Of a stretch of 64,000 nucleotides of DNA, positions 1-8,247 are shown in pieces. Below the pieces are notes generated by a model. That model saw nothing but the letters and a program-made list of their open reading frames with translations, had not been told where the DNA came from and searched no databases. A program made the translations under genes and the position numbers. The stretch is from Saccharothrix sp. NRRL B-16348 (GTDB taxonomy: Bacteria > Actinomycetota > Actinomycetes > Mycobacteriales > Pseudonocardiaceae). The stretch lies in contig NZ_LGED01000114.1 in the NCBI RefSeq assembly GCF_001280085.1, forward strand, positions 62,001 through 126,000. Direction: 5' to 3'. Numbering within the stretch: the first letter of the stretch is position 1; each line of letters opens with the position of its first letter.

Positions 1-111
1 GGGCAGCTCGAGGGCGCGGGCCAGCTCCGCGACACCCATCCGCCGCGCGCCGCTGGCCAGCAGCCGCAACACCGCGGCTGCCCGTTCGATGGACTGGATG
101 GGACCGGGCAC
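1..111 (-). CDS. IclR-family transcriptional regulator, N-terminal fragment
   Basis: Reading leftwards from a GTG at 111 gives 37 open codons that run off the window edge. The visible peptide begins VPGPIQSIERAAAVLRLLAS and continues into MGVAELARALELP. This matches the start of the IclR winged helix (QSIxRAxxVLxLL, then xVxELA), where the DNA-binding domain sits before a ligand-binding domain that is not visible here. The family usually has about 250 residues. Target genes and effector cannot be inferred. The small frame makes the call tentative, but the motif is characteristic. Confidence 0.65.
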   Translation of the reverse strand, partial: MPGPIQSIERAAAVLRLLASGARRMGVAELARALELP

Positions 112-171
112 ACGATCACTGTAGCGCTTGACCGTTCGACCATGTCGAACCCACGGCTCCAGCGACCGGGG

Positions 172-468
172 TCAGCGGCGTTCCGGGGCCAGTCCGAGCA
201 GGCGACGGCACTGGGGCGGCATGGCCACGCCGTCCGCGATCCGCTCGATCGTGTCCAGCGTGGGCAGCCGCCGCCCGCGCATGTACTCGCTGATCCGCCC
301 CTGCGCGATGCCGGTGACGCCCGCCAGGTCGTTCTGGCTGCAGCCGGCGTACCGCCTGATCAGCACCAGCAGGCCCGCGATGTCCCGGCACCGCAGCGCG
401 GCCACGACGTCCGGGCGCGACCACAGGCTCTCCGGCACGCGCGAAACCCACCCAGCTCTGCGTTCCAT
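172..468 (-). CDS. Short XRE-type helix-turn-helix protein
   Basis: 98 residues with one XRE/HTH_31 domain at about 30-85: IRRYAGCSQNDLAGVTGIAQ for helices 1-2 and GRISEYMRGRRLPTLDTIER for recognition helix and wing. Many actinobacterial proteins with this head continue for 300 or more residues with TPR repeats. This one stops just after LLGLAPERR, so it is either a stand-alone DNA-binding module or the remnant of a longer regulator. It is divergent from the lectin gene, with about 150 bp between them. Its function as a regulator is inferred; targets are unknown. Confidence 0.6.
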   Translation of the reverse strand: MERRAGWVSRVPESLWSRPDVVAALRCRDIAGLLVLIRRYAGCSQNDLAGVTGIAQGRISEYMRGRRLPTLDTIERIADGVAMPPQCRRLLGLAPERR

Positions 469-622
469 GACGAATTCCCCCCACCTGGGAATCGCCCGGG
501 CCCGAGGGGGACGTTACGCGCAGGCACCACGCCATCACACGGTGATATCTCACCTTGTGCTGCCCGACCCGCGTCCCGCCCTGCGACCGTTCCAGGTCCG
601 CAACCTTGAGGGGGGAATCGGG

Positions 623-1141
623 ATGAAGTACCTGACCAAGCTGCTCGCGGTGGTGGGCCTGCTGCTCACCGCCCTGGTCGTCGCGCCGTCGGCCGCCTCG
701 GCCGCCTCGGCCGCGCCGGTCGCGTCGGTCGCCGCGCTGACGCCGGACGGTCCCATCTACAACCAGCACGACTGGCGCTGCCTGGACTCGGACGTCTCGT
801 CGCCGACGCACAACGGCACCAAGGTGCAGATCTGGGACTGCAACGGCTGGACGAACCAGCAGTGGACCTACTACGACGACAACACCATCCGCAGCACGCA
901 CGACGGCCGTTGCCTCGACGCGGACGTCTCGTCGACCACCCACAACGGCACCAAGATCCAGGTGTGGGACTGCAACGGGTGGAACAACCAGAAGTGGACG
1001 ATCTACACCAACGGGGAGATCGTGAGCCGGCACGACGGCCGGTGCCTCGACCTGGACGTCTCGTCGACCACGCACAACGGCAGCAAGGTGCAGCTCTGGG
1101 ACTGCAACGGCTGGCTCAACCAGGCCTGGTACAAGCCGTGA
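623..1141 (+). CDS. Secreted ricin-type beta-trefoil lectin (three QxW repeats)
   Basis: 172 residues. A Sec signal peptide covers about residues 1-35 (Lys4/Lys7, hydrophobic core, Ala-Ser-Ala cleavage area). The mature protein is almost entirely a single beta-trefoil made of three about 43-residue repeats, each with a CLDxDVSS motif, an Asn-Gly pair and a closing QxW (QQW, QKW, QAW). Conserved cysteine pairs (RCLD...DCNGW) occur in each repeat. A purine-rich ribosome site at 609-617 supports the ATG at 623. The family binds galactose-type sugars and usually accompanies a hydrolase, but no catalytic domain is fused here. A free extracellular lectin is therefore likely; its ligand is unknown. 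Confidence 0.85.
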   Translation: MKYLTKLLAVVGLLLTALVVAPSAASAASAAPVASVAALTPDGPIYNQHDWRCLDSDVSSPTHNGTKVQIWDCNGWTNQQWTYYDDNTIRSTHDGRCLDADVSSTTHNGTKIQVWDCNGWNNQKWTIYTNGEIVSRHDGRCLDLDVSSTTHNGSKVQLWDCNGWLNQAWYKP

Positions 1142-1160
1142 CACCACGGCTCCCGTGATC

Positions 1161-1200
1161 ACGCGGGGTCGTTCCGCCGCCGTGCGGGACGACCCCGCGT
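1161..1200. terminator. Bidirectional hairpin terminator
   Basis: A perfect 12-bp stem, ACGCGGGGTCGT (1161-1172) against ACGACCCCGCGT (1189-1200), with a 16-nt loop. It lies between the convergent lectin and MarR-GNAT genes and could terminate both. No U-tract is present, as is common in actinobacteria. Confidence 0.75.
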
Positions 1201-1207
1201 GCGCGCG

Positions 1208-2107
1208 TCACAGGTCCAGCGCCCAGGTCTGCGCCTCCACGTCCCGGCCGAACAGGCGTTCCGGCGTGCTCTTCTCGAGGGTGAAGCCGACTTTCTCGTA
1301 GATGTGCCGCGACGCCGCCAGCCCGGCCACGGTCCACAGCACCATCCGCTCGTACCCGGCCCGGCGGGCGAAGCGGAGGCACTCGTCGACCAGCCGCGCG
1401 CCGATGCCCAGGCCGCGCGCGGCGGGTTCGACCAGCAGCAGGCGCAGCTTGGCGGTGCGGTCGTCCACCCGCACGCAGAAGATCGACCCGACCGGCTCGC
1501 CGTCGACCTCGGCGATCCACGCCGCCTCGTGGTCGGGGGAGTGGTCCTCCCCGTACTCGCCCACGACCCGCGCCACCAGGGCCTCGAAGGTCCGGTCGAA
1601 GCCGCACTCCTCCGCGTACCGCACGCCGTGCCGGTTCACCACCCACCCGAGGTCGCCCGGCCGCAACGGCCGCAGCAGGTACGCCCGCGGCACGCCGGTG
1701 AGCAGGCGTTCGACCTTCCGCATCGCCGCCACCAGCTCGACCCGGTCGGACGGCGGCACGGGGTCCAGCAGCGCGCCGATCTCGGCGTCCGACCGCGCGT
1801 TCAGCTCGGCGAACACCGACTCGCCGTGCGGGGTGAGGGTGACGACGTGGCGGCGCGAGTCGCGTTCGGACGCCGTGCGGGTGACGAGGCCGTCGCGCTC
1901 GAAGGCGGTCAGGATGCGGCTGAGGTAGCCGGCGTCCAAGGACAGCGCGGTGCGCAGGTCGGGCGCCTCGCGGGGGCCCGCGGCCAGTTCGAACAGCACC
2001 CGCACCTCGGTCAGCGAGTACGGCGAGGCCAGGTAGCCGCGGTCCAGCACGCCGATCACGCCGGTGTAGAAGCGGTTGAACGCGCGGACGTCCGCGACCG
2101 TCATCAT
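1208..2107 (-). CDS. Bifunctional MarR-type HTH / GNAT acetyltransferase
   Basis: 299 residues. Residues about 1-150 form a MarR winged helix (VADVRAFNRFYTGVIGVLD, then YSLTEVRVLFELA and the recognition region DAGYLSRILTAFERDGLVTR). Residues about 160-299 form a GNAT domain with the acetyl-CoA loop LVEPAARGLGIGARLVDECL and the C-terminal YEKVGF motif. Such fusions are widespread and are presumed to acetylate a small molecule while regulating their own transcription. The start at the first of two adjacent ATG codons follows a GAGGGAG ribosome site. A palindrome lies directly upstream (2128-2140). It sits downstream of the PAP2/kinase gene with only about 35 bp between. Confidence 0.85.
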   Translation of the reverse strand: MMTVADVRAFNRFYTGVIGVLDRGYLASPYSLTEVRVLFELAAGPREAPDLRTALSLDAGYLSRILTAFERDGLVTRTASERDSRRHVVTLTPHGESVFAELNARSDAEIGALLDPVPPSDRVELVAAMRKVERLLTGVPRAYLLRPLRPGDLGWVVNRHGVRYAEECGFDRTFEALVARVVGEYGEDHSPDHEAAWIAEVDGEPVGSIFCVRVDDRTAKLRLLLVEPAARGLGIGARLVDECLRFARRAGYERMVLWTVAGLAASRHIYEKVGFTLEKSTPERLFGRDVEAQTWALDL

Positions 2108-2111
2108 TGAC

Positions 2112-2140
2112 TCCCTCAACTCAACCGTTGACGGAGTCAA
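2112..2140. promoter_or_regulatory. Palindromic operator candidate before MarR-GNAT gene
   Basis: TTGAC-GGA-GTCAA (2128-2140) is a perfect inverted repeat and overlaps a second dyad TCAACCGTTGA. Both lie 5-33 bp upstream of the MarR-GNAT start. This is the spacing and symmetry expected for MarR autoregulation. It is inferred from symmetry only. Confidence 0.5.
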
Positions 2141-2142
2141 GC

Positions 2143-3576
2143 TTATCCCTGCGGCCGGTAGACGGCCAGGGCCGCCGGACGGGAGCGGAACTCGAACGTG
2201 GACCCGGTCGGGCCGACCTCGCCGTCCGTCGCGATCGCCACCGCGCCGTCGAGCAGCCGCACGTCCAGCCACCGCGCCTCCAGGTGCCGGTAGGTGCGGC
2301 TGCGGTGCAGGGAGCCGAGCACCGCGCCGGCGAAGAACCGCGCCCGCGAGAACCGGGTGTCGGCGCGGATGTACCGGACGTCCATCAGGCCCGCGTCCAG
2401 GGCGGGCCGCATGGTGGGCGCGAAGCCCTTCGGCCGGTACGGGCCGTTGCCGACGAACAGCATCCACACCAGCTGCGGCTCGCCGTTCAGCTCCACCCGC
2501 AACGGCCGGGACGTGCGCAGCACCCGGGCCAGCGCGATGGCCGCCGCCGGCCACTTGCCCCACTTGTCCTGCAACTGCTCCCTCAGTCGCACCATGTCCG
2601 GGTAGCCGCCGAGGCTCGCGGTGTTGACGAACCAGCGCGGCCCGGCGCCGTCCACGGACACCGCCGCGAGGTCCACCAGCACGCCGTCGCCGTCCGCGAC
2701 CGCCCGCGCGGTGTCGTCCAGCCCCTGGACGCCCACGTCGCGCGCGAAGTGGTTCAACGTCCCGGCGGGCACCAGGACCAGCGGCAGCCTGTGCGCCGCG
2801 GCCAGCGCGGCGACCGCCGCCACCGACCCGTCACCGCCCGCCACCCCCAGCGCCTGCGGAGCGTGATCGGCGATCACCGTGTCGAGATCCTCGATTCCCA
2901 CGATCGTGGCTTTCGGCCATTCCCGCAGGATGTCGTCCGTCGGGTCGTCCGCGCCCACGCCCGCGCTCGGGTTCACCACGACCGCGAGACCCTCGCCGTC
3001 GACCAGCGCCGCCAACGCCCGGTGCTCGCGCGCCGACGCGGGCTCGGTCCGCCCCAACGGCCACCAACGCCTGGTCAGCAGGGCCGCGCCGACCCCGATC
3101 GCGGCGCCCGCGGCCACGTCGGACGGCCAGTGCACGCCCGTGTGCACCCGCGAGTACGCCACCGCCGCGGCGACCGGGGCGACCGCCGCCGCCAGCGCGG
3201 GCGACTCCATCGCCACGGCCGTGGTGAACGCCGCCGCCGACGCCGCGTGCCCGGACGGGAACGACGACGAGCTGGGCCGCCTGGTCAGCCGCCTGGGCAC
3301 GTGCAGCAGGTCGGCGGCGGGCCGGCGGCGCGGGAACAGGCGCTTCGCGATCAGGCTCGCGCTGAAGCTCGCGCCCCCGATGGCCGCCACTCCGCGCAAC
3401 CCCGCACGCCGCGTCACCCCTTTGCGCACGGCCAGGACGCCCGCCACGGCGAGCCACAACACACTGTGGTTAGCAGCGCGTGACAATCTCTTCATGCCGT
3501 CGTCGACGGGCGAGGCGCGCAGCTCCCCGGAACGCCTCATCAGGGCCAGGTCCAGGCGGTTCACTCGTCGGAGCAC
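2143..3576 (-). CDS. PAP2 phosphatase / diacylglycerol kinase fusion protein
   Basis: 477 residues. The N-terminal half (about 40-180) is a type 2 phosphatidic acid phosphatase with all three signatures: KRLFPRRRP, PSGHA, and SRVHTGVHWPSD with its catalytic His. The C-terminal half (about 195-475) is a diacylglycerol-kinase catalytic domain with VVVNPSAG, GGDGS and PAGTLNHFARD. One half would remove phosphate from a lipid and the other add it; the family is membrane-associated and probably acts on prenyl or diacylglycerol lipids. The substrate is unknown. It is transcribed divergently from pafA, whose coding start is 80 bp away. Confidence 0.88.
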   Translation of the reverse strand: MLRRVNRLDLALMRRSGELRASPVDDGMKRLSRAANHSVLWLAVAGVLAVRKGVTRRAGLRGVAAIGGASFSASLIAKRLFPRRRPAADLLHVPRRLTRRPSSSSFPSGHAASAAAFTTAVAMESPALAAAVAPVAAAVAYSRVHTGVHWPSDVAAGAAIGVGAALLTRRWWPLGRTEPASAREHRALAALVDGEGLAVVVNPSAGVGADDPTDDILREWPKATIVGIEDLDTVIADHAPQALGVAGGDGSVAAVAALAAAHRLPLVLVPAGTLNHFARDVGVQGLDDTARAVADGDGVLVDLAAVSVDGAGPRWFVNTASLGGYPDMVRLREQLQDKWGKWPAAAIALARVLRTSRPLRVELNGEPQLVWMLFVGNGPYRPKGFAPTMRPALDAGLMDVRYIRADTRFSRARFFAGAVLGSLHRSRTYRHLEARWLDVRLLDGAVAIATDGEVGPTGSTFEFRSRPAALAVYRPQG

Positions 3577-3644
3577 ACAAGAACGTTATCCGCGAAATCG
3601 GTGCGCCGCCCGATTGGATCACTGAGGAAAGCTCCGAATGCGCC

Positions 3645-3656
3645 TACTGTTGAGGG
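3645..3656 (+). promoter_or_regulatory. Probable -10 element for leaderless pafA transcript
   Basis: TACTGT (3645-3650) fits the actinobacterial TANNNT -10 pattern and ends 6 nt before the pafA ATG at 3657. Transcription would then start at or next to the A of the ATG. GAGGG abuts the ATG too closely to be a normal ribosome site, which also suggests a leaderless mRNA. Confidence 0.4.
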
Positions 3657-5015
3657 ATGCAGCGGCGGATCTTCGGCATTGAGACTGAGTTCGGGGTGAC
3701 CTGCACCTTCCACGGGCAGCGCAGGCTGTCCCCGGATGAGGTCGCGCGTTATCTGTTCCGCCGGGTCGTCTCGTGGGGACGCTCGTCGAACGTCTTCCTG
3801 CGCAACGGCTCTCGGCTCTACCTGGACGTGGGCTCGCACCCCGAGTACGCGACGGCGGAATGCGACGACCTCGCCCAGCTCGTGACGCATGACAAGGCTG
3901 GTGAGCGGATCCTCGAAGACCTGCTCGTCGACGCCGAGCGCAGGCTCGCCGACGAGGGCATCGGGGGAGACATCTTCCTGTTCAAGAACAACACCGACTC
4001 CGCGGGCAACTCCTATGGTTGCCACGAGAACTACCTGGTCGCGCGGGCGGGGGAGTTCTCCCGCATCGCCGACGTCCTGCTGCCGTTCCTGGTGACCAGG
4101 CAGCTCATCTGCGGCGCGGGCAAGGTGCTCCAGACGCCGCGCGGAGCGGTCTACTGCCTGTCGCAGCGGGCCGAGCACATCTGGGAGGGCGTGTCCAGCG
4201 CCACCACCCGGTCCCGCCCGATCATCAACACCCGCGACGAGCCGCACGCCGACGCCGAGCGCTACCGCAGGCTCCACGTCATCGTCGGCGACTCGAACAT
4301 GTCCGAGGTGACGACGCTGCTCAAGGTGGGCAGCGCCAACCTGGTGCTCGAGATGATCGAGCAGGGCGTCCAGTTCCGCGACTTCAGCCTGGACAACCCG
4401 ATCCGCGCCATCCGCGAGATCAGCCACGACCTGACCGGCAGGCGCACCGTGCGGCTGGCGGGCGGCAAGGAGGCCTCGGCGCTGGACATCCAGCGCGAGT
4501 ACTACGAGCGCGCGGTGGAGCACGTGGCCAAGCGCGCGCCGGACCCCATGGCGGAACGGGTGCTGGAGCTGTGGGGCCGCACGTTGGACGCGGTCGCGTC
4601 GGAGGACCTGTCCAAGATCGACCGCGAGATCGACTGGGCCATCAAGTACCGGCTGATGGAGCGCTACCAGGCCAAGCACGACATGGACCTGTCCAACCCG
4701 CGCATCGCCCAGCTCGACCTCGCCTACCACGACATCCGGCGCGGCCGGGGCATCTTCGACCTGCTCCAGCGCAAGGACCAGGTGGAACGGGTGACCGACG
4801 ACGGCGAGATCGAGGCCGCCAAGGACACCCCGCCGCAGACCACGCGGGCCAAGCTGCGCGGTGACTTCATCGCCGCCGCGCAGGCCGCGGGCCGCGACTT
4901 CACCGTCGACTGGGTGCACCTGAAGCTCAACGACCAGGCGCAGCGCACCGTGCTGTGCAAGGACCCGTTCCGCGCGGTGGACGAGCGCGTGGAGCGGCTG
5001 ATCTCGTCCCTCTAG
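3657..5015 (+). CDS. pafA: Pup--protein ligase PafA
   Basis: 452 residues, the usual length of the family. The N-terminus [16 protein letters not shown] is the hallmark of PafA. The glutamine-synthetase-like core includes [15 protein letters not shown] and [18 protein letters not shown], which belong to the ATP/Mg site. PafA uses ATP to join the C-terminal glutamate of the prokaryotic ubiquitin-like protein Pup to lysines of target proteins, marking them for the mycobacterial-type proteasome in the cytoplasm. The conserved pafB-pafC-tat block lies about 4 kb downstream, separated here by the two-component/HbpS insert. The gene is followed by a strong hairpin. Confidence 0.97.
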   Translation: MQRRIFGIETEFGVTCTFHGQRRLSPDEVARYLFRRVVSWGRSSNVFLRNGSRLYLDVGSHPEYATAECDDLAQLVTHDKAGERILEDLLVDAERRLADEGIGGDIFLFKNNTDSAGNSYGCHENYLVARAGEFSRIADVLLPFLVTRQLICGAGKVLQTPRGAVYCLSQRAEHIWEGVSSATTRSRPIINTRDEPHADAERYRRLHVIVGDSNMSEVTTLLKVGSANLVLEMIEQGVQFRDFSLDNPIRAIREISHDLTGRRTVRLAGGKEASALDIQREYYERAVEHVAKRAPDPMAERVLELWGRTLDAVASEDLSKIDREIDWAIKYRLMERYQAKHDMDLSNPRIAQLDLAYHDIRRGRGIFDLLQRKDQVERVTDDGEIEAAKDTPPQTTRAKLRGDFIAAAQAAGRDFTVDWVHLKLNDQAQRTVLCKDPFRAVDERVERLISSL

Positions 5016-5028
5016 CCGGCTGACGACG

Positions 5029-5052
5029 ACCCCGGGCCGCGTGGCCCGGGGT
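5029..5052 (+). terminator. Terminator after pafA
   Basis: A perfect 10-bp GC-rich stem ACCCCGGGCC / GGCCCGGGGT with loop GCGT, followed by CTTCTTC. It lies 14 bp after the pafA stop codon. Confidence 0.85.
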
Positions 5053-5093
5053 CTTCTTCGGCCCGATTGACAAAATAGTTTTTTACGTACAAG

Positions 5094-5663
5094 ATGATTT
5101 TTGCGATGAGAGACGTCCTGTACCTGGAGCAGATCGAGCAGGCCGAGGCACTGCTCAAGCCGCAGCGCATCGAGGTGCTGCGGCAACTGGCCGAGCCGCG
5201 GTCGTGCACCGAGGTGGCCGCCGCGCTCGACCAGACCCCGCAGCGGGTCTACTACCACGTGAAACGCCTGGTCGAAGCCGGTCTCGTGACGCAGGTGAAC
5301 GAGCGGCGCGTGCGCGGCATCAACGAGGGCGTGTACCAGGCGAGCGCGCGCTCGTACTGGCTGTCGCCGGGCCTGGTCGGCCGGCTCGGGCTGCGCCGCG
5401 CGCAGGACGAGCTGAGCCTGGGGTACCTGCTGGACCTGGTGGAACAGGTGCAGTCGGACATCGCGGGCCTGGACCGGACCCGGCCCGAGCTGCCGTCGCT
5501 CGGCGTGTCCGGCGACATCCGGGTGCGGCCCGACCAGCGGCAGCAGTTCTTCGACGACCTGAAGACGACTTTGCAGGACCTGTTCGCCCGCTACGGCGGC
5601 GCGGAGGGCGACGCCTTCCGGCTGGCCGTGGCGTGCTACCCGAAGGAGGAGACCGATGAGTGA
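5094..5663 (+). CDS. ArsR-like winged-helix regulator
   Basis: 189 residues. Residues about 10-75 form an ArsR/HTH_20 winged helix (LKPQRIEVLRQLAEPRSCTE, QTPQRVYYHVKRLVEAGLV). A C-terminal about 110-residue region follows, with no domain I recognise. The gene overlaps the following SRPBCC gene by 8 bp, so the two are translationally coupled, a common arrangement for ArsR-SRPBCC pairs. The ATG at 5094 has no clear ribosome site, nor does the ATG at 5106. A TTGACA (5067-5072) in an AT-rich patch suggests a promoter very close to the start, perhaps giving a leaderless message. Confidence 0.8.
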   Translation: MIFAMRDVLYLEQIEQAEALLKPQRIEVLRQLAEPRSCTEVAAALDQTPQRVYYHVKRLVEAGLVTQVNERRVRGINEGVYQASARSYWLSPGLVGRLGLRRAQDELSLGYLLDLVEQVQSDIAGLDRTRPELPSLGVSGDIRVRPDQRQQFFDDLKTTLQDLFARYGGAEGDAFRLAVACYPKEETDE

Positions 5664-6531
5664 GACCGTGGTCCTTCGCGCCCGCACCACCGCGCCCGTC
5701 GACCGGGTGCGCCGGGCCGTGACCGACGCCGGCGAGCTGGGCACGTGGCTGGCCGAGCACGCGGCCGTGGAGCTGCCCGACCGCTTCGAGTTCTGGGGCC
5801 GGTTCACGCCCGAGGGCGACGCGCCGCACCAGACGTTGCGGCACGTGGACGAGGACTCGCTGCGGTTCGGCTGGAGGGTCGGCGGCGAGGACACGACCGT
5901 CGAGATCGGCTGGGCCGAGGAGGGCGGCGACACCGTGGTCACGCTGTCGCAGAGCCACTTCCCGGGCTGGGGCGTGGCCGTCGCGGAGACCAGCGTCCTC
6001 GGCTACCTGTACACGTACTGGTGCCTGTCGCTGGCGAACCTGGTTGACCACGTCGAAGGCCGCCCGCTGACCCCGATGGTGGACTTCGCCACGACCGAGA
6101 TGCGCGGTGAGGTGCTGATCGGCGCCCCGGTCGCCGCGGTGGCCCACTCCCTGGTCGACGCCGAGGAGTACTCGCGGTGGTTCGGCGCGAAGATCGACAT
6201 CGAGGCGTGGGAGGGCGGCCGGGTCGCCATGGGCGGGTTCGAGATGAACCCGCAGCCCGCCAAGGTCGTCGACTTCGAGCCCGGCAGGCGGATGGGCGTC
6301 GACTGGGGCGGCATGGTGTCGACCTGGGAACTGGCCGAGTCCGACGGCGGCACGCGGCTGACGTTCGTGCAGAGCGGGTTCGACACCGGTCAGCCGCCGT
6401 ACGGCGCGTGGGCGGGCTGGCTGTCGGGCGTGGCGGAGCTGCGCCGGTTCCACGAGCTGCCCGACTGGCGACCGATCTGGCTGCAGCCGGACGTGCCCGG
6501 TCTGCCCGAGGGCATGCTCACCGAGGGCTGA
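5656..6531 (+). CDS. SRPBCC (AHSA1-like) protein with two domains
   Basis: 291 residues containing two START/SRPBCC units, about 1-140 (VVLRARTTAPVDRVRRAVTD) and about 150-270 (RGEVLIGAPVAAVAHSLVDA, then YSRWFGAKIDIEAWEGGRVA). AHSA1-type domains bind hydrophobic ligands or assist proteins, but no catalytic residues are diagnostic. The start ATG lies within the end of the ArsR-like gene, so both are likely made and regulated together. The 3' end overlaps the convergent response-regulator gene by 14 bp. Confidence 0.82.
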   Translation: MSETVVLRARTTAPVDRVRRAVTDAGELGTWLAEHAAVELPDRFEFWGRFTPEGDAPHQTLRHVDEDSLRFGWRVGGEDTTVEIGWAEEGGDTVVTLSQSHFPGWGVAVAETSVLGYLYTYWCLSLANLVDHVEGRPLTPMVDFATTEMRGEVLIGAPVAAVAHSLVDAEEYSRWFGAKIDIEAWEGGRVAMGGFEMNPQPAKVVDFEPGRRMGVDWGGMVSTWELAESDGGTRLTFVQSGFDTGQPPYGAWAGWLSGVAELRRFHELPDWRPIWLQPDVPGLPEGMLTEG

Positions 6532-7147
6532 GGCGGATCAGCTTCAGCTCGACGGCGGTCCGCACGGCCGCCGTCCTGGTGTCCACGCCCAGCTTGTCGA
6601 AGATCCGCACCAGGTGCGTCTTCACCGTCGCCTCGCTGATGAACAGTGCCTTGGCGATCTCGCGGTTCGACAGGCCGCGGGCGAGGTGGTCGAGGATCTG
6701 CACCTCGCGCTTGGTGACCGCGGGGGTGGCCGCGGGGCGCAGCAGGCGTCGCGCGATGTCGGGGGACAGCACGGTGCGGCCCGTCGAGGCCTGCCGGACC
6801 GCGGCGGCCAGTTCGTCGGGCGGGCAGTCCTTGAGCAGGTAGCCGGTCGCGCCCGCCTCGACCGCGCGCACCACGTCCGCGTCCGAGTCGTACGTGGTCA
6901 GCACCACGACCTGCGGCGGGTCGGGCAGGGCGCGGAGCCGCCGGGTGGCCTCCACGCCGTCGATGCCGGCGCCGAGCTGCAGGTCCATCAGCACCACGTC
7001 CACGTCCCGGGTCGCGGCGACGCGGACCGCGTCCTCCCCGGTGGCGGCCTCGGCGACCACCTCGAAGTCGCGGGCCAGCAGGCCGGCCAGGCCGAACCGC
7101 ACGACCGGGTGGTCGTCCACCACCAGCACCCGCAACGGCCCGCTCAC
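6518..7147 (-). CDS. NarL/LuxR-type response regulator (SenR-like)
   Basis: 209 residues. The receiver domain (about 5-120) has the acidic pair Asp11-Asp12, phosphoacceptor Asp55 in VVLMDLQLG, and LLKD with the conserved Lys. The C-terminal LuxR HTH (about 145-200) reads VTKREVQILDHLARGLSNRE and SEATVKTHLVRIFDKLGV. The GTG start overlaps the sensor-kinase stop by 4 bp, so the two form one operon. A neighbouring HbpS-like gene suggests equivalence to SenR of the SenS-SenR redox/heme system of Streptomyces reticuli. That assignment is inference from context. Confidence 0.9.
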   Translation of the reverse strand: MSGPLRVLVVDDHPVVRFGLAGLLARDFEVVAEAATGEDAVRVAATRDVDVVLMDLQLGAGIDGVEATRRLRALPDPPQVVVLTTYDSDADVVRAVEAGATGYLLKDCPPDELAAAVRQASTGRTVLSPDIARRLLRPAATPAVTKREVQILDHLARGLSNREIAKALFISEATVKTHLVRIFDKLGVDTRTAAVRTAVELKLIRLSPR

Positions 7148-8109
7148 GGCGTCGGCACGCTCACGGCCAGCGCCGTGCCCTCGCCCGGCCTGCTCTCCAC
7201 CGTCACGGTGCCGCCCAGCTCGGCGACCCGGTCGCGGATCGCCTCCAGCCCGTAGCCGCGACCGGGCTCCGGGCGGAGCGCGGCCGGGTCGAACCCGCGG
7301 CCGTCGTCGCACACGTCGAGCGTCACCGCGTCACCCAGGTACGTGAGCGTGATGACCGCGGTGGTGGCGTCGGCGTGCTCGCGGACGTTGGCCAGCGCGC
7401 CCTGCGCGACCCGCAGCAACGCCACCTCCACCGGCACCGGCAGCGGGTACGGCTCGCCCTCCACCTCCACCCGGTCGCACAGGGCGCGCAGCGCGTCGGT
7501 CAGCGTGCGGTCCTGCAACGGCGAGAGGTCGCGGACGAACCGGCGTGCCTCGGCGAGGTTCTCCTTGGCCACCTCACGGGCACGCGCGGTGTCGCCGAGC
7601 TCCAAGAGCAGGGTGATGCTGGACAGGCCCTGCGCGAGCGTGTCGTGGATCTCCCGGGCCAGCCGCTGCCGTTCCCGCAGCGCACCGGCCTGCTGCAGCA
7701 GCCGACGGCGGTCGAAGAACACCGCGGCGGTGATCACCGCGACCCCGACCGGGCCGAGCACCAGACTCGGCTCCACCGTCTCGGCCAGCCGCACCTGCGC
7801 CAGCACCACCGCCGCGGTGAGCACGGCCGCCAGCGGCACGGCCACGCGCGGGCGCAGCTGCCGCAGGCACTGGAAGAACAGCGGGATCGCGCACCAGCCG
7901 AAGCTCGGCGCCAACCACACCAGCACCAGCCACAACGCGAGCACGGCGGGCAGCGCGCCGGTCCACCGCACCCCGGACGGGTAGGCCGCGCCCAGCACGG
8001 CGGCGGTGACCAGCACGGCGGGCGCGACGCCGTGGTACGCGACGTACCGCGCCGCCGACGCCGTCAGCAGCACGTAGAAGCCCGCGTGCATCGCCCGGTG
8101 CAGCCACAC
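7144..8109 (-). CDS. Membrane histidine kinase (SenS-like)
   Basis: About 321 residues. The N-terminal about 125 residues contain roughly five hydrophobic helices (for example FYVLLTASAARYVAYHG, AVLALWLVLVWLAPSFGW). The HisKA_3 dimerisation box is LAREIHDTLAQGLSSITLLL with the phosphorylated His. The HATPase part includes NVREHADATTAVITL, CDDGRGFDPAA and GRGYGLEAIRDRV. A GTG at 8109 is chosen; an ATG at 8091 (MHAGFYVLL) is an alternative. It is partner to the response regulator and divergent from the HbpS-like gene, matching the SenS/HbpS pairing in which secreted HbpS modulates the kinase. Confidence 0.88.
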   Translation of the reverse strand: MWLHRAMHAGFYVLLTASAARYVAYHGVAPAVLVTAAVLGAAYPSGVRWTGALPAVLALWLVLVWLAPSFGWCAIPLFFQCLRQLRPRVAVPLAAVLTAAVVLAQVRLAETVEPSLVLGPVGVAVITAAVFFDRRRLLQQAGALRERQRLAREIHDTLAQGLSSITLLLELGDTARAREVAKENLAEARRFVRDLSPLQDRTLTDALRALCDRVEVEGEPYPLPVPVEVALLRVAQGALANVREHADATTAVITLTYLGDAVTLDVCDDGRGFDPAALRPEPGRGYGLEAIRDRVAELGGTVTVESRPGEGTALAVSVPTP

Positions 8110-8247
8110 GGGGCCGACCCTAGGCCAGGTTCCGGCCCGTGGGGTCAACCGATGGGTTGAACGGGGCTCGACCGGAACCACCAGGTCGGGACGTCCCGGC
8201 GCGGCGAGCCTGGAGCACGACACGAACCGGACGAGGAGGGTGTGGCG

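Noticed and set aside
3561..5942. Open frame of about 790 codons antisense to pafA and the HTH gene
   Set aside because: The forward strand encodes an unmistakable PafA, and the antisense product has only repetitive Leu/Arg/Val content.
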